Notes: a model not told the origin generated them from the letters alone. A stretch of 64,000 bases of DNA from an uncultured Ruminococcus sp. (GCA_902800795.1 CADCFQ010000003.1:62001-126000); one strand, 5' to 3'; positions 41,739 to 50,383 are shown, counted from the stretch's first letter. Program-made: numbers and translations.

Positions 41739-42992
41739 TCATTCCACCGTTACGGGGTTCTCGTCAACCACCCAGGGCAGACCGTATTTGTTCAGCATAT
41801 CCATGTAAGGGTCGGGGTCGAACTCCTCCACATTGAAAACGCCCTTCTTGTCCCAGGTGCCGGAAGCCACCATAGCGGTGCCTATCATAGCAGGAACTCC
41901 GGTGGTGTAGGACACAGCCTGGGCGCCGGTCTCCTTATAGCACTCCTGGTGGTCGCAGACATTGTAGATGTATATGGTCCTCTCTTTGCCGTCCTTGATA
42001 CCTGTGAAGATGCAGCCGATATTTGTCTTGCCCACTGTTCTCGGTCCGAGAGAAGCGGGGTCGGGCAGCAGAGCCTTCAGAAGCTTTATCGGAACTATCT
42101 CGTGTCCCTCGAACTCAACAGGGGTCGTGCCGAGCATACCCACGTTTTCAAGGCATTTCATGTGGGTAAGATAGCTCTGGCCGAAGGTCATGAAGAAGCG
42201 TATGCGCTTGATGCCGGGGATGTTCTTGGCTAAGCTCTCTATCTCCTCATGGTGGAGAAGATACATATCCTTCATACCTACACCCTTGAAATCGTATTCC
42301 CTCTTTATCTCCATAGGCTTTGTCTCCACCCAGTGTCCGTCCTCCCAGTAGGAGCCGTTTGCCGAGACCTCACGCAGGTTTATCTCGGGATTGAAGTTGG
42401 TGGCAAAGGGATAGCCGTGGTCGCCGCCGTTGCAGTCGAGGATGTCGATATAGTGTATCTCATCGAAATAATGCTTGAGCGCATAGGCAGAGTATACCTG
42501 TGTTACACCGGGGTCAAAGCCTGTGCCGAGAAGAGCCGTCAGGCCTGCTTTCTTGAACTTCTCGTCATAAGCCCACTGCCAACTGTAATCAAAATAGGCG
42601 GTGAAACCCTTCTCCTTGCAGCGCTTTTCATAGACAGCTCTCCACTCGGGGTCGTCGGTGTCCTCGGCCTCATAGTTTGCGGTATCGATATAGTTTGCCC
42701 CGCACTCGAGGCAGGCATCCATTATAGTCAGATCCTGATAAGGCAGCGCAACATTAAGAACGGTGTGGGGCTTATAGTCCTTCATCAGTGCCACGAGCGA
42801 GTCAAAGCTGTCGGCATCGACAGGAGCCGTAGTTATAACAGCCTTTGTCTTGTCTCTTAGCCTTTCAGCAAGCGCCTCGCACTTTGAAACTGTCCTGCTG
42901 GCTATCATGATCTCTGTGAAAAGCGGGTTCTCGCAGCATTTGTAGATGGCAACGGTAGCAACACCGCCGCAGCCTATAACAAGTAATTTCAT
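41739..42992 (-). CDS. Carboxyspermidine dehydrogenase (saccharopine dehydrogenase family)
   Basis: A 417-aa NAD(P)H-dependent enzyme that reductively joins aspartate semialdehyde to putrescine, giving carboxyspermidine. The Rossmann motif G-C-G-G-V-A is at residues 8-13. Family features include L-N-V-A-L-P-Y-Q-D and G-T-G-F-D-P-G-V-T-Q-V. Its partner nspC follows by one base, which fixes the assignment against lysine-pathway relatives. The start has GGAGG upstream. An 86-bp gap separates it from the preceding acetyltransferase gene. Confidence 0.93.
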   Translation of the reverse strand: MKLLVIGCGGVATVAIYKCCENPLFTEIMIASRTVSKCEALAERLRDKTKAVITTAPVDADSFDSLVALMKDYKPHTVLNVALPYQDLTIMDACLECGANYIDTANYEAEDTDDPEWRAVYEKRCKEKGFTAYFDYSWQWAYDEKFKKAGLTALLGTGFDPGVTQVYSAYALKHYFDEIHYIDILDCNGGDHGYPFATNFNPEINLREVSANGSYWEDGHWVETKPMEIKREYDFKGVGMKDMYLLHHEEIESLAKNIPGIKRIRFFMTFGQSYLTHMKCLENVGMLGTTPVEFEGHEIVPIKLLKALLPDPASLGPRTVGKTNIGCIFTGIKDGKERTIYIYNVCDHQECYKETGAQAVSYTTGVPAMIGTAMVASGTWDKKGVFNVEEFDPDPYMDMLNKYGLPWVVDENPVTVE

Positions 42993-43078
42993 ATTTTTGT
43001 CCTCCTTGGATTATTATGTTTAGCTGAATATGTGATCGGGTTTTTCTCCGTTTTTGCGCCGGGTTTTACTATCGCCTG

Positions 43079-43825
43079 TTATTTTGATATCAGCTTTATG
43101 AATTTCTTATCGTTCATCTGTTCGTTTGTTATATATTCTCCGTCACAAAACAGAGCATAGGTCGTTATCGGAGTAGGAGCGCTCTGAGCCGCTGCCCTGC
43201 TTTCAAGATGCACAGCCTTGAAGCTCACTCCCTGTGCCTTTGCTGTCTGTTCAACTATCGGAACATACTTCGCATTGAACGGACACTGGTTCGTGTAGTA
43301 GAGCACATATCCTTTCTCGTCAGTATAGGGCTTTCGGGCGCAGTCCTTGAACCCCGGCTTGTCTGCGTTTTTGTCAAAGGGCAGATACCACAGCTGGATG
43401 CCGTTGTCCGCCTCATCGCAGACCTCAAAGCCCTTGTATCTAAGATACTTAGGATCAGCGAGGAAAGGCTTTTTCTTTGCGGCAGAAAGTATGCACAAGC
43501 CTTTCTTTCCCTTTTGCTTGCTGTCTTTGATACACTCGTTCAGAAGGTCGTTCGAGTAACCGTGTCCTTTGAAGGAGCCGGATACCCACAGGCAGTCTAT
43601 ATACATATATCCGTCTGCATTTATCGGGTTCCAGGCGTTCTCGGCAGGAATGTATTCGATAAAGCATTTTCCTCTCTCGGCGCTTTTAAGAAAGACCAGA
43701 CCTTCATCAAAACGCTCCGAGAGCCACGCTTTCTTTGACGATACCTGAACGTCCTTATTATTTGAGATAGCGCAGCAGATATGCTCGTTGTCGATATTTT
43801 CTTTTGTGACTCTGATGTATTCCAT
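43079..43825 (-). CDS. GNAT acetyltransferase with YoaP-type C-terminal domain
   Basis: A 248-aa protein. The GNAT fold (1-150) has Y-I-D-C-L-W-V-S-G-S-F-K-G-H-G-Y-S, where G-H-G-Y-S matches the acetyl-CoA loop (Q/R-x-x-G-x-G/A). The C-terminal part (about 165-248) reads Y-V-L-Y-Y-T-N-Q-C-P-F, a thioredoxin-like YoaP domain with one Cys. The usual B. subtilis YoaP is of similar length. It lies between the aminopropyltransferase and carboxyspermidine dehydrogenase genes, with a 14-bp gap upstream, so it may acetylate a polyamine, but this is inferred from position only. Confidence 0.8.
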   Translation of the reverse strand: MEYIRVTKENIDNEHICCAISNNKDVQVSSKKAWLSERFDEGLVFLKSAERGKCFIEYIPAENAWNPINADGYMYIDCLWVSGSFKGHGYSNDLLNECIKDSKQKGKKGLCILSAAKKKPFLADPKYLRYKGFEVCDEADNGIQLWYLPFDKNADKPGFKDCARKPYTDEKGYVLYYTNQCPFNAKYVPIVEQTAKAQGVSFKAVHLESRAAAQSAPTPITTYALFCDGEYITNEQMNDKKFIKLISK

Positions 43826-43839
43826 ACACTATGTCTCCT

Positions 43840-44706
43840 TTATCTGATCGTTCTTCCCTCTTCCTCTTCCAGAAGATCCTCAACATATTTCGGCAGCATA
43901 AAAGCTCCCCTGTGAAGATTGACGGTATAGTACCAGGTCTCGATACGGCGTTCACGCCAGCGCTTTGCGTCCAGGTCTCTCAGGGGGTGATATTTCTTGC
44001 TGGCAAAGCCGAACAGCCAGTAGCCCGAGGGGCAGGTGGGTATATGCGCCTGATAAACACGGCTTATGGGAAAGCTTCTGAAAGCCTTGCGGTGCATCGC
44101 CCTGCAGGACTCCTCGTCCTCGTCAAAGAACGGTGAGCCGTGCTGATAGACCATTATGCCGTCCTCGTGGAGAGCCCTGTAGCAGGAGCCGTAGAACTCC
44201 TTGGTGAAAAGGCCTGCCGTGTGACCCAGCGGATCGGTGGAATCGTTGATTATCAGGTCGTATTCGTCCTGCTTTCCTCTCAGAAAGCGCAGGCCGTCAC
44301 GGTAATGGAGCTGTACACGGGGATCATCAAGTCCCCTTGCGTTGTCGGGGAAAAACTCCCGGCAGACGCTTACGAACATCTCGTCCGGCTCCACCACGTC
44401 GATAGTCTCTATCTCGTCATAGTATGAAAGCTCTCTGGCAACGCCGCCGTCTCCGCCGCCGATGACCAGCACCTTCCTGACATTCGGGTGAACAGCCATA
44501 GGCACATGGACTATCATCTCGTCATAGGTGAACTCGTCCTTCTCGGAGAATATCACCGAGCCGTCGGATGTTATGAACCTGCCGAACTCCTCCGAGTCGA
44601 ACACATCTATCCTCTGAAAGTCGCTCTCTCCTGTGAAGAGCTGCTTTTCGACTCTTATAGACATTTTCACATTCTGTGTATGATATTCGGAAAACCAGTA
44701 ATTCAC
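43840..44706 (-). CDS. speE: Spermidine synthase-family aminopropyltransferase
   Basis: A 288-aa class I methyltransferase-fold enzyme of the spermidine synthase family. Motifs: Y-D-E-M-I-V-H-V-P, G-G-G-D-G-G-V-A-R-E-L (nucleoside binding), V-V-E-P-D, and the catalytic N-D-S-T-D-P. These normally bind decarboxylated S-adenosylmethionine and a diamine. No SpeD gene is in the window, and the operon already encodes the carboxyspermidine route, so either two routes coexist or this enzyme has another acceptor. Gaps of 14 bp on both sides place it firmly in the operon. Confidence 0.92.
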   Translation of the reverse strand: MNYWFSEYHTQNVKMSIRVEKQLFTGESDFQRIDVFDSEEFGRFITSDGSVIFSEKDEFTYDEMIVHVPMAVHPNVRKVLVIGGGDGGVARELSYYDEIETIDVVEPDEMFVSVCREFFPDNARGLDDPRVQLHYRDGLRFLRGKQDEYDLIINDSTDPLGHTAGLFTKEFYGSCYRALHEDGIMVYQHGSPFFDEDEESCRAMHRKAFRSFPISRVYQAHIPTCPSGYWLFGFASKKYHPLRDLDAKRWRERRIETWYYTVNLHRGAFMLPKYVEDLLEEEEGRTIR

Positions 44707-44720
44707 GGTTTATCCCTCCG

Positions 44721-46169
44721 TTATTTTAATACATTCAGCCTCTCCAGGCTGCCGTCCTCGGGGCCCTGCATCGAGCAGCCCTTTTCCTTGGCAAAGAGAG
44801 TGTAGTCTATTATCTGCTGAGTTATCATCTCTCCCGGAGCAAGAATAGGTATCCCCGGCGGATAGCACATAACGAACTCTCCGCAGATGCGTCCGGCGGT
44901 CTCCCTTATGGGTACCAGCTCCTTCTCGGCATAGAATGCCTTCTGGGGTGTGGCCGCAACTATGGGAGTTATATACTCAGCGTTATGCTGGAGCGACACA
45001 GGCTTTGAATAGAGCCTCTTTATATCCTCAAGGGCTCCCACCAGCCTTTCTATCTCCTGTATCCTGTCGCCTATGGAGATATATGCAAGGATGTTTCCGA
45101 TATCACCGAACTCTATCTGGATATCGTATTCGTCCCTTAAAAGGTCGTAGACTTCAATTCCCGTAAGGCCGATGTCTCTTGTATATACCGAAAGCTTCGT
45201 AACATCATAATCAAAAATACTGCCGCCGTTTACGAGGTCTTTGCCGTAGGCATAGTAGCCGCCTATGGAGTTTATCTCTTCCCTTGCATACTGTGCCATG
45301 CTTGCCACCTTTTCAAAGGACTCACGCCCTCTGAGCGCTAAGTTTCTCCTGGAAATATCCAGGCTCGAAAGCAGAAGATAGGAAGCCGAGGTGGTCTGGG
45401 TGAGGTTTATTATCTGCTCCACATAACGGGTGTTCACGTTCTCGCCGAGCAGCAGGAGCGAACTCTGGGTAAGGCTTCCTCCGGATTTGTGCATAGACAC
45501 CGCCGCCATGTCGGCGCCTGCTTCCATAGCGGAGACCGGGAGATTTTCATTAAAGGAAAGGTGCGTTCCGTGAGCCTCATCCACCAGCACCATTATCCCG
45601 TGCTCGTGTGCGATACGCACTATCGAGCGCAGGTCGGAGCAGATCCCGTAATAGGTGGGGTTGTTGACAAAGATAGCCGAAGCATCGGGATTGTCGTTTA
45701 TGGCCTGTTCCACACGGGACAGCTCCATTCCCAGAGCTATGCCTATATGCGCATCCACATCCGGGTCAACATAAACAGGTTCGGCGCCGCAGAGCACCAG
45801 AGCGTTTATAACGCTTCGGTGAACGTTTCTCGGCAGGATTATCTTGTCCCCTGCCTTGCAGGCAGTAAGGATCATGCTCTGCACCGAAGAGGTGGTGCCT
45901 CCCACCATAAAGTAAGCATGGGCAGCCCCGAAGGCATCGGCAGCAAGGTTCTCGGCATCAAGAATGACAGACACCGGATGACAGAGGTTATCGAGCGGCT
46001 TCATGGAGTTTACATCCAGGCTCACGCACTGCTCGCCGAGGAGCTTTACAAGCTCCGGATTTCCTCTTCCTCTCTTGTGGCCGGGAACATCGAAGGGAAC
46101 TACCCTCTGTCTTCTGAATCTTTCAAGCGCCTCATAAACAGGCGCAGATTTCTGGTTTTCTATGTTCAT
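44721..46169 (-). CDS. speA: Arginine decarboxylase, fold I
   Basis: A 482-aa PLP enzyme of the Orn/Lys/Arg decarboxylase family that should turn arginine into agmatine and start the operon's pathway. The major domain has G-H-K-R-G, G-G-T-T-S-S-V-Q, V-D-E-A-H-G-T-H with Asp198 and the PLP lysine Lys228 in S-M-H-K-S-G-G. The C-terminal domain ends with P-P-G-I-P-I-L-A-P-G-E. The length fits the short Gram-positive SpeA type. Lysine or ornithine cannot be excluded by sequence, but aguA and aguB downstream favour arginine. GGAGATAGAGAA precedes the start at 46169, right after the leader terminator. Confidence 0.93.
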   Translation of the reverse strand: MNIENQKSAPVYEALERFRRQRVVPFDVPGHKRGRGNPELVKLLGEQCVSLDVNSMKPLDNLCHPVSVILDAENLAADAFGAAHAYFMVGGTTSSVQSMILTACKAGDKIILPRNVHRSVINALVLCGAEPVYVDPDVDAHIGIALGMELSRVEQAINDNPDASAIFVNNPTYYGICSDLRSIVRIAHEHGIMVLVDEAHGTHLSFNENLPVSAMEAGADMAAVSMHKSGGSLTQSSLLLLGENVNTRYVEQIINLTQTTSASYLLLSSLDISRRNLALRGRESFEKVASMAQYAREEINSIGGYYAYGKDLVNGGSIFDYDVTKLSVYTRDIGLTGIEVYDLLRDEYDIQIEFGDIGNILAYISIGDRIQEIERLVGALEDIKRLYSKPVSLQHNAEYITPIVAATPQKAFYAEKELVPIRETAGRICGEFVMCYPPGIPILAPGEMITQQIIDYTLFAKEKGCSMQGPEDGSLERLNVLK

Positions 46170-46181
46170 TTCTCTATCTCC

Positions 46182-46217
46182 AAAAATAAAAAATGCAGGT
46201 GACAAACATCACCTGCA
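46182..46217 (-). terminator. Terminator/attenuator before speA
   Basis: On the minus strand TGCAGGTGA and TCACCTGCA form a 9-bp stem with a six-base loop, followed by TTTTTTATTTTT. It ends only 13 bases before the speA start, so operon expression needs readthrough. Confidence 0.85.
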
Positions 46218-46493
46218 CTGTCGGTAAAGCTATGGTATGATAACGCAGATACCTGCTGCGTTTCTTACATACGGGGCATTCGCCGATTGTATTGACCGTT
46301 TCACAAGTGATGCTGATTCAAGGCGGCTGCACAGCAGCCGGATTATCATCTTATAAAATTTGAGCCCTTGCATTTGCCGTATGACGTTTGCTTCAGCTCA
46401 ATCAATAGTTCGGCTTTCGACCCGCCTGTCCGTCCGGGCTTGGCTCTCGGGAAAGACCCGAAAGCGGTCATAAAAAACTACTGTTTTCACAGC
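46194..46493 (-). ncRNA. Structured leader RNA or ncRNA upstream of the polyamine operon
   Basis: About 300 nt lie between the promoter at 46500-46528 and the terminator at 46182-46217. The minus strand shows many pairings: CATACGG with CCGTATG (long range), TTGAGC with GCTCAA, ATGATAA with TTATCAT (long range), GGCTGC-TGT-GCAGCC and ACGCAG...CTGCGT. A 41-codon frame inside (starts M-T-A-F-G-S-F-P-R, contains S-Y-G-K-C-K-G) resembles spurious peptides I recall from many gut Clostridia, a sign of a conserved RNA. The raiA-motif RNA is one possibility, a polyamine- or arginine-responsive riboswitch another; neither can be confirmed here. Confidence 0.6.
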
Positions 46494-46499
46494 AAAAAC

Positions 46500-46528
46500 A
46501 TTATATCACAACCCAACCATTTTGTCAA
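46500..46528 (-). promoter_or_regulatory. Promoter of the leader RNA and polyamine operon
   Basis: On the minus strand TTGACA (46528-46523), a 17-base spacer and TATAAT (46505-46500), full consensus. Confidence 0.88.
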
Positions 46529-46532
46529 CCAG

Positions 46533-46800
46533 GGGCGAGCCCCTGGACCGCCGCCCCCACCCATCGGAGTTTTGTGCAAACCAATAATTTCTCCCGCCCT
46601 CCCCGGAGGGGAGGGGGTAGGCTTCGTTCGGGCTTTTCAGTTGCACACTGCGTGAACCTTGGGAAATAGCAGGAATGTCCGTTTAACAACAAACCTTAGC
46701 CCCGAGCCAAACAAAGCTTTGATCTTTCGCAAGGCTGTGGGCGAGGGATTTGGGCCCAGGCGTACACGCCTGGCTGCGTGAACCTTGGGAAATAGCGAAT
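46533..46800. repeat. Dispersed repeat, copy 1
   Basis: GC-rich repeated DNA with CCGCCGCCCCCACCCAT, a CTCCCC/GGGGAG hairpin, TTTTCAGTTGCAC, TGCGTGAACCTT, TGTCCGTTTAACAACAAA and a CCAGGCGTACACGCCTGG palindrome. The same blocks in the same order occur inverted at 57830-58085. A 23-bp segment is itself repeated inside (46648-46670 and 46774-46796). Confidence 0.75.
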
Positions 46801-46844
46801 GTGTCCGTTACGCAGCTTGGTCGTTGAACCCTAGCCCCTAAAAA

Positions 46845-46936
46845 GAGGTATCGACCTTCAGACGATGATATTTTAAATCATCGCCGAAGGCGATACCTTA
46901 ATTATTCATTATTCACTATTCATTCTTCATTATTCA
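46845..46936. repeat. Palindromic element at the DUF4097 gene 3' end
   Basis: GGTATCG...CGATACC with inner hairpins and a run of ATTCATTATTCACT-type units. It matches 38489-38615 and again includes a gene's stop codon (46934-46936). Confidence 0.75.
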
Positions 46937-47872
46937 TTTCTTTCTTATCTTCACGTCTCCGGAAGAAGTTTCGATGCTAAGCTCGTTGTTTGCGCTGCCG
47001 CAGGTATAGCTTTCGTCACCTGTTTTGGTAAGGGGGAGCTCGTAGCTGACGTCACCGGAGGAGGTGTCGATAGTTGCCTTGAACTCCGAATCCTCGGGCA
47101 GGTAAAGCTCTATGTCTCCCGAGGATGCCTCGATGCCGATATCGGCAGGCATACCGCCGAGCTTTATTGTCTGGTCGCCGGAAGAAGTCTCGACACCAAG
47201 CTTAGCGGTACTGTCAGCAGTTATCTCGATATCTCCGGAAGATGTCTCGGCGCTTATCGATTTGCTGTCGCCGCTCTGGTCTATGAACACCTCGCCCGAA
47301 GACGCCTCGGTGGAGATAGTGTCAGCTTCGCCGGAGAATCTTATGTTTCCTGAAGAGGTCTCGGCCTCGAATTTGCCGGCATCGCCGTCAAAGCTCACAT
47401 CTCCCGAGGACGCTTCCAGATAGGCGCTCTTAGCGCTTATGCCGCCGATAGTCATATCAGCCGAGGAAGCCTCTGCCGAAAGCTTATCAAGCTCTGTACC
47501 CTCGGGGAGAGTTATCTCTACTCTCTTTTCCGAGCTGCTGTCCACCCTTTCACCGGATGCGCAGAACTTTACATAAAGCACGCCGTCATTCACCCAGGTG
47601 TGTACCTTTTCCTCGTCGGGAAGGTCGTCCTTGCAGGTCTCTGTAACTGTCACCTTGCCGCTGCCGCCCGTGACGACATCAACAGCGCCGGTCGCCCATT
47701 CAATATCCACAGTCTTTATCTTCTCGTCTGTCTCAAGGTCACCTGCGGTGTATTTGTCGGCGTTCTCATAGGTGCCGATAGATGCCGAATTGAAAAATCC
47801 AAAGGAGCATGAACACATACCCATCATCGATACAGCCATTGCTGCTGCGGTTATAAACGATACTTTCTTCAT
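46934..47872 (-). CDS. DUF4097-family lipoprotein-like surface protein
   Basis: A 312-aa exported protein. The signal region is V-S-F-I-T-A-A-A-M-A-V-S-M-M-G-M-C-S-C, with a possible lipobox at M-G-M-C. The rest is a beta-helix-like run of DUF4097 repeats with the recurrent E-(A/T)-S-S-G-(D/E/N) about every 18-20 residues. It overlaps the anti-sigma gene by four bases and is the last gene of the sigma/anti-sigma operon. Such proteins often accompany envelope-stress sigma systems; the exact role is unknown. Confidence 0.85.
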   Translation of the reverse strand: MKKVSFITAAAMAVSMMGMCSCSFGFFNSASIGTYENADKYTAGDLETDEKIKTVDIEWATGAVDVVTGGSGKVTVTETCKDDLPDEEKVHTWVNDGVLYVKFCASGERVDSSSEKRVEITLPEGTELDKLSAEASSADMTIGGISAKSAYLEASSGDVSFDGDAGKFEAETSSGNIRFSGEADTISTEASSGEVFIDQSGDSKSISAETSSGDIEITADSTAKLGVETSSGDQTIKLGGMPADIGIEASSGDIELYLPEDSEFKATIDTSSGDVSYELPLTKTGDESYTCGSANNELSIETSSGDVKIRKK

Positions 47873-48837
47873 TTTGTTTTCCTCCTGTTTCTGTTTACTA
47901 TAAATCCTATTCCCGCAAATATCAGTGCCAGCAGCATCAGGACTGCTCCGAAGAGGATATTTGTCCCGAAAACATATCTGTCGCTGTCTGTCTTTATATA
48001 GAACGAAGTGCTGTTTGCCGATATGTTCAGGATCAGCTCATGGATGAACATCATCATACCCGACGAAGCAAGACAGATAGCTGCTTTGAAAAAGCCGTTG
48101 ACTTTAAGATAGCGCACTGTCAAAAATATCGCCCACACAAGACCTATTATCGGGAGCGAGATGCGTGCTGTCAGCGAATAGTAGTCGATGCCGAGGCTAT
48201 TCGTTATGCCTATACTAGTCATCATCAGTGCGAACATCACGGTGTCGAGCCCCAGAACCGCCAGACCCTTGTGGCTGCCTATCCTTGAAGCTATGGGCTT
48301 CGACCTTGCCGCAAAGGGCGAGAACACCAGCCATATACCGAACAGCGAAGCGGTGGACGCTATGAAGAACCAGCTTCCTCTTGTTATTATGCAAACTACT
48401 GCAAACAGCAGTATCAGGCTTACGCTGAATGAAGAAAGCGTCCAGAGGCCTTTGTTTTCGGGCGCAAGCAGCGGAACGGCCACCAGCGATACGGGGATGA
48501 GCATAGCCGCCAGAACGATGAAGAACCAGCCTGCTCCGCCGACAGCGAGATTGACTATCAGGCAGATAAGGACCGGCAGCATAAATATGCCTGCTATTAT
48601 GGTCCCTGCCACTGCGCTGCGGCGTTTGAAAAACTTTTTCTGCGAATCGAGCGCTTCATTTTTTTCTGCGCTCATCACCTGCTCCAGTTCCTCGCCGGAA
48701 CGCAGGCTCTCAAGATAGCTGCTGCAGCCTTCGCACTCACTTAAATGCTCCTCGACTACGGCCTTGCTGCTCTGACTGCATATACCGTCCTGATAGAGCG
48801 GCAGCAGATCTCTTATAAGTTCACAATTATACTTCAT
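47869..48837 (-). CDS. Zinc-finger anti-sigma factor with multi-pass membrane domain
   Basis: A 322-aa protein. The N-terminal zf-HC2 anti-sigma domain has His31-x3-Cys35-x2-Cys38 (H-L-S-E-C-E-G-C). About eight hydrophobic helices follow (about 75-315). The gene overlaps the ECF sigma gene by 11 bp, the normal arrangement for a sigma/anti-sigma pair. It should hold the sigma factor at the membrane until a signal arrives. Confidence 0.88.
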   Translation of the reverse strand: MKYNCELIRDLLPLYQDGICSQSSKAVVEEHLSECEGCSSYLESLRSGEELEQVMSAEKNEALDSQKKFFKRRSAVAGTIIAGIFMLPVLICLIVNLAVGGAGWFFIVLAAMLIPVSLVAVPLLAPENKGLWTLSSFSVSLILLFAVVCIITRGSWFFIASTASLFGIWLVFSPFAARSKPIASRIGSHKGLAVLGLDTVMFALMMTSIGITNSLGIDYYSLTARISLPIIGLVWAIFLTVRYLKVNGFFKAAICLASSGMMMFIHELILNISANSTSFYIKTDSDRYVFGTNILFGAVLMLLALIFAGIGFIVNRNRRKTK

Positions 48838-49324
48838 TGTTGTCTAACCTCTCTTTTAGTTTCAGTCTTGCACGATGATAGGTGACTCTCGCCCAGGACT
48901 CGGTCTTCTTGAAGATCTGGCCTATCTGCTTGAAGGAAAGCTCTCCGAAAACTCTCAGCTCGAACACTTCCTTATAGGGCTCTCCCAGATCGTGGAGCGC
49001 TAAGTGTATCTGAAAGCTCATATCCTTGTCGGCCAGGCGTTCTTCAATGCTCTTGCTCTCGTCCGGACGGTCCTCCGGGAGCTCTCCGCCGTTACGGGCT
49101 TTACGCCGCAGCTCGTCGGTGAAGAGGTTCTTGGCTATGGCGCAAAGCCAGGACAGCTGGTCGGATTCTCCCCTGAAGCCGTGCTTCGAGGTCATGACCT
49201 TGAAAAAGGTCTCCTGTGTTATCTCCTGAGCCGTGTCCTTGTTTCCCGCAAGGGTCATCACGAAGGAATAGACCTGCATATAATATGTCTCGTATATCTT
49301 TCCGAGGGCCTCGTCCACTATCAT
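48827..49324 (-). CDS. ECF-type RNA polymerase sigma factor
   Basis: A 165-aa sigma-70 family regulator. Region 2 has D-T-A-Q-E-I-T-Q-E-T-F-F-K and W-L-C-A-I-A-K-N-L-F; region 4 has the HTH L-S-F-K-Q-I-G-Q-I-F-K-K-T-E-S-W-A-R-V-T-Y-H-R-A-R. AAAGGAGGTGCG sets the start. It is followed by its anti-sigma factor and a DUF4097 protein. Auto-activation is common for this class; the promoter upstream looks sigma-A-like. Confidence 0.93.
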   Translation of the reverse strand: MIVDEALGKIYETYYMQVYSFVMTLAGNKDTAQEITQETFFKVMTSKHGFRGESDQLSWLCAIAKNLFTDELRRKARNGGELPEDRPDESKSIEERLADKDMSFQIHLALHDLGEPYKEVFELRVFGELSFKQIGQIFKKTESWARVTYHRARLKLKERLDNNEV

Positions 49325-49410
49325 CGCACCTCCTTTCTTTTGTCTTACACTGGTTAGACGGACTAATTCCGATTTCGTTACAAAAAAAATAAAAAAATTT
49401 TTTCTTTTTT

Positions 49411-49439
49411 ATTTTACACCAGATCCCTCCCAAAATCAA
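49411..49439 (-). promoter_or_regulatory. Promoter of the ECF sigma operon
   Basis: On the minus strand TTGATT (49439-49434), a 17-base spacer and TAAAAT (49416-49411). A palindrome TTGACAGTTGTCAA lies just upstream (49448-49461). Confidence 0.65.
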
Positions 49440-49602
49440 GGGCTGATATTTGACAACTGTCAAGTGATGGGATATAATTATCGAAAGCCTCCGAAACTGA
49501 TATCGGAGCCTTTTCTTGACCGCCGGCCTTGGTAATATATAACAAAGGCGGCTTTATGGCACACAGCCGTTTCGTTATTTTCACAAAGTGTTTTTTCACG
49601 GC

Positions 49603-49657
49603 TTGACAAAGAGTAATGGCGGTTGTATAATCTAAATGTGGTTAGTTAAAACTAACC
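49603..49657 (+). promoter_or_regulatory. ABC exporter promoter with 18-bp operator
   Basis: TTGACA (49603-49608), a 17-base spacer and TATAAT (49626-49631). The perfect palindrome GGTTAGTTAAAACTAACC (49640-49657) begins eight bases after the -10, a TetR/PadR-type operator position. No such regulator gene is adjacent. Confidence 0.82.
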
Positions 49658-49684
49658 CATATAGATAACAGGAGGAGAAGGAAA

Positions 49685-50383
49685 ATGTTTCTTGAACTCA
49701 ATGGTATAACAAAACACTTCGGCGAGGGCGAAAGCAGAGTCGAGGTGCTCAAAGGGATAGACCTTGATATCGAGAAGGGAGAATTCACAGTGCTGCTGGG
49801 GCCTTCCGGCTCGGGCAAGAGCACGCTTCTTAATATCATCGGCGGAATAGACAGCGCCGACACGGGGTATATAGCTATAAACGGCGAAAAGACCGCTGAT
49901 ATGAACGAAGCAAAGCTCACAAGATACAGAAGAAAGCACCTGGGCTATATCTTCCAGCAGTATAACCTTATACCAAACCTTAATATAAAGGAGAACGTGG
50001 AGGTCGGCGCATATCTGAGCGAAGCGCCGCTGGACGTTGACGATCTGCTGAAAACACTGGGGCTTTATGAGCACCGCCACAAGCTGCCCAACCAGCTCTC
50101 CGGCGGCCAGCAGCAGAGAACTGCTATCGGCAGAGCCATCGTCAAGAACCCGGACATCCTCCTTTGCGATGAGCCTACGGGAGCCCTTGACTATAACACC
50201 TCGAAGGAGATACTAAAGCTTATCGCCGAGGTAAACGAAAAATACGGCAGCACCGTTATTATGGTAACTCACAACGACGCCATAAAGAATATGGCAGACA
50301 GGGTCGTGAAGCTGCGTGACGGCGTTATCCGCAAGAACTATATGAACGAGACAAAGATCGCCGCAGCTGATCTTGATTGGTAA
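49685..50383 (+). CDS. ABC transporter ATP-binding protein (MacB/LolD type)
   Basis: A 232-aa ATPase. Walker [10 protein letters not shown] at 39-47, signature L-S-G-G-Q-Q-Q-R, Walker [13 protein letters not shown] and the switch His in M-V-T-H-N-D. The family partners FtsX-like permeases that export lipoproteins, peptides or antibiotics. The permease starts 12 bp downstream. GGAGGAG precedes the start. Expression is probably controlled by the palindrome at 49640-49657. Confidence 0.95.
   Translation: MFLELNGITKHFGEGESRVEVLKGIDLDIEKGEFTVLLGPSGSGKSTLLNIIGGIDSADTGYIAINGEKTADMNEAKLTRYRRKHLGYIFQQYNLIPNLNIKENVEVGAYLSEAPLDVDDLLKTLGLYEHRHKLPNQLSGGQQQRTAIGRAIVKNPDILLCDEPTGALDYNTSKEILKLIAEVNEKYGSTVIMVTHNDAIKNMADRVVKLRDGVIRKNYMNETKIAAADLDW

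Noticed and set aside
46365..46473. 41-codon frame M-T-A-F-G-S-F-P-R... upstream of speA
   Set aside because: The stretch is better explained as structured RNA; there is no ribosome binding site before the ATG.
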